Source: Citrobacter arsenatis (GTDB lineage Bacteria > Pseudomonadota > Gammaproteobacteria > Enterobacterales > Enterobacteriaceae). From it: a DNA stretch of 64,000 bases. Shown here piece after piece: positions 62,436 through 64,000 of the stretch. Positions within the stretch are counted from its first letter, which is position 1. Every line of letters begins with the position of its first letter. The notes beneath the pieces are model-generated. The model was not told the origin of the DNA. It did no database searches and saw only the letters and a program-made list of their open reading frames with translations. The stretch lies in assembly GCF_004353845.1 (NCBI RefSeq), contig NZ_CP037864.1:3038001-3102000 (forward strand), written 5' to 3'. The position numbers and the translations under genes were made by a program.

Positions 62436-62454
62436 AGCGCCTTCTCAATCACAT

Positions 62455-64000
62455 TCAGGATACAACGGGCACAACCTGCGGCTGCGCCAACTCTTGTTTT
62501 GCTACTGTTTGTTCTTCAAGCTTAAAAAATGCGACACAGGCGGAAAGATTATCGGCCTGCGTGGCGAGTTGTCCGGTGGCGGATGCGGCTTCTTCCACCA
62601 GCCCGGCGTTTTGCTGCGTCACTGAGTCCATCTGGCTGACGGCCTGTGCCACCTGCTCGATCCCCCTGCGCTGTTCATCAGAAGCAGAGGCAATCTCGCC
62701 CATGATGTCGTTAACCCGGGTAACCGAGCTGACAATTTCAGTCATCGTGCGCGCAGCCATATCAACCAGTTGCGATCCCTGATGTACCCGAGTGACGGAC
62801 TCCTCAATGAGTCCTTTAATTTCTTTCGCCGCCTGTGCGCTACGGCTTGCCAGATTGCGTACTTCACCCGCGACAACGGCAAAACCGCGCCCCTGTTCTC
62901 CCGCGCGGGCGGCCTCTACCGCGGCATTCAGCGCCAGGATATTGGTCTGGAAGGCAATACTGTCAATCACGCCGATGATGTCGCCAATTTTCTGCGAGCT
63001 GGCGGAAATCTCATGCATGGTGCTGGCAACCCGTGACGTCTGTTCACCGCCTTTATGCGCGGTGTCTGCCGCACTTTTGGCAATGCCTGACGCCTGGCGC
63101 GCGTTATCCGCATTCTGCCCGACGGTAGCGGTCAGTTGTTCCATGCTGGCTGCCGTTTGCGCCAGCGCGGCCGCCTGCTGTTCAGTTCGCGAAGATAAAT
63201 CGTTATTGCCCATCGCGATTTCTGAAATGCCACTATGCATGGCTGAACTGCTCTGGCGTACTTCGCTTACCGTTTCACGCAGCGCCTGCTGCATCTTCTT
63301 CAGACTGGCAAAAATTGCCGAGATCTCATTGCGCCCGTAAACCGCTACAGGCCTGGCCAGATTACCTGCGGCAATGCTGTCGAAATGACTGCCCACGATC
63401 GCCAGCGGCTGAACAATCATCTTGCGCGACCAGTACAGCGCGCCGCTGGTGAGCAGTGCCGCCAGTACCACCATGGTGGCGAAAATCACCCCTGACATAT
63501 GGTAATTTCGCTGGCTCTGCTCGCCTGCCGTTTGCAACACGCTGTCGATGTTGTTCTGCCACGCATTCACATTCGCATCAAAAGCATCTTGAGCCGCCTG
63601 CACCGGCGCGGTCAGAAAATCTGACAACTGATTATTTTCAAGCCAGGTGGCCTGATGCTCGAGCGCGCTGTGCCACTGGTTGAAATTTTTCTCGGTTGCG
63701 CCAAACAGCGCCTTGCCTTGTTCCGTGGTATCCGACGTCGCCAAAAAACGTTTAAACATCATTTCAGACTGCGCCAGGCTATCGCGCGCGAGGGTCATCA
63801 GCGTTTTGATGTCCTCTGGCGGATAGCTCAGGGCGGTCAGCGTCCCTGCCTTATTAAGGGCCGTACTGGCCTGTAATAACACAGCGCGGGTTTGGGCCAG
63901 CGCAGCGCGTTGCTGATTACTCCGTTCGACCTGATTCAGGTTCTGAAAACCGTCCCGAAATGCCCAGAAGGACAAGCCATTACTGCCAATCTGCAAAACA
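62455..64000 (-). CDS. tap: Dipeptide chemoreceptor Tap (partial, N-terminus off the right edge)
   Basis: 515 codons are present; about 20 N-terminal residues are missing. The frame is open to the edge; the TTG at 63996 is not the start, since E. coli Tap reads GILQIGSNGMSFWAF here. A periplasmic four-helix domain (RAALAQTRAVLLQASTALNKAG) is followed by TM2 (about MSGVIFATMVVLAALLTSGALYW), a HAMP domain and the signalling hairpin FQTNILALNAAVEAARAGEQ. The C-terminus QPQVVPVVS is that of Tap, not Tar, and lacks NWETF. Tap senses dipeptides through DppA and pyrimidines in E. coli. Salmonella has no tap, so this helps identify the genus. Confidence 0.95.
   Translation of the reverse strand, partial: VLQIGSNGLSFWAFRDGFQNLNQVERSNQQRAALAQTRAVLLQASTALNKAGTLTALSYPPEDIKTLMTLARDSLAQSEMMFKRFLATSDTTEQGKALFGATEKNFNQWHSALEHQATWLENNQLSDFLTAPVQAAQDAFDANVNAWQNNIDSVLQTAGEQSQRNYHMSGVIFATMVVLAALLTSGALYWSRKMIVQPLAIVGSHFDSIAAGNLARPVAVYGRNEISAIFASLKKMQQALRETVSEVRQSSSAMHSGISEIAMGNNDLSSRTEQQAAALAQTAASMEQLTATVGQNADNARQASGIAKSAADTAHKGGEQTSRVASTMHEISASSQKIGDIIGVIDSIAFQTNILALNAAVEAARAGEQGRGFAVVAGEVRNLASRSAQAAKEIKGLIEESVTRVHQGSQLVDMAARTMTEIVSSVTRVNDIMGEIASASDEQRRGIEQVAQAVSQMDSVTQQNAGLVEEAASATGQLATQADNLSACVAFFKLEEQTVAKQELAQPQVVPVVS

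Noticed and set aside
1..64000. CRISPR arrays, tRNA/rRNA genes, prophage, insertion sequences
   Set aside because: No direct-repeat arrays, cloverleaf sequences, transposases or integrases are visible; the only dispersed repeats are short REP elements.

Overview
This window is conserved enterobacterial chromosome. Almost every gene matches an Escherichia coli K-12 or Salmonella counterpart in order, length and sequence (cspC-kdgR-prc-letAB-purT-edd-zwf-pykA-znu-ruv-aspS-argS-flh-che). Two features together point to Citrobacter or a close relative. It carries the two extra penicillin-binding proteins first described in Salmonella (PBP3SAL-like at the left edge, PBP2SAL-like next to argS), which K-12 lacks. 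It also carries the dipeptide chemoreceptor gene tap, which Salmonella lacks. Genus assignment is inference from gene content. I see no tRNA, rRNA, CRISPR array, phage, insertion sequence or integrase.

Layout: 1-6.6 kb: partial PBP3SAL-like gene, yobF-cspC, yebO, mgrB (with a PhoP box), yobH, kdgR, the yebQ exporter and htpX. 6.7-16.9 kb: prc-proQ, msrC, letA-letB (seven MCE repeats), rsmF, yebV, yebW, pphA. 16.9-24.5 kb: the antisense sRNA pair SdsR/SraC, the copper-type yobA-yebZ-yebY set, holE, yobB, exoX, ptrB, yebE, yebF and the SOS gene yebG. 24.5-33 kb: purT and the Entner-Doudoroff/pentose-phosphate block eda-edd-zwf-hexR-pykA with GntR and HexR sites. 33-40 kb: lpxM, mepM, the Zur-controlled znuA/znuCB zinc importer, and ruvBA/ruvC with a LexA box. 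40-50.5 kb: yebC, nudB, aspS, yecD-yecE-yecN, cmoA-cmoB, cutC (with the sigma-E sRNA MicL in its 3' end), yecM, argS. 50.7-55.6 kb: an accessory insert relative to K-12, made of a PBP2SAL-like gene and a convergent two-gene rhamnogalacturonide operon (GPH transporter plus GH105 hydrolase) behind a candidate KdgR operator. 55.7-64 kb: flhBAE and cheZYBR-tap, with tap running off the right edge.

Several parts fit together. KdgR, encoded at 3.3-4.1 kb, probably represses the pectin-derived sugar operon at 52.7-55.4 kb, and eda at 25.8 kb completes hexuronate breakdown. The two extra PBPs at the two ends of the window are, by analogy with Salmonella, an acid-pH division/elongation pair. I found no convincing wholly new system. 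The most useful leads are the KdgR site, a dual LexA operator/ruvC terminator, a terminator-like hairpin between the edd GntR box and the edd start, an unexplained palindrome upstream of htpX, and a YobB that seems to have lost the nitrilase triad.
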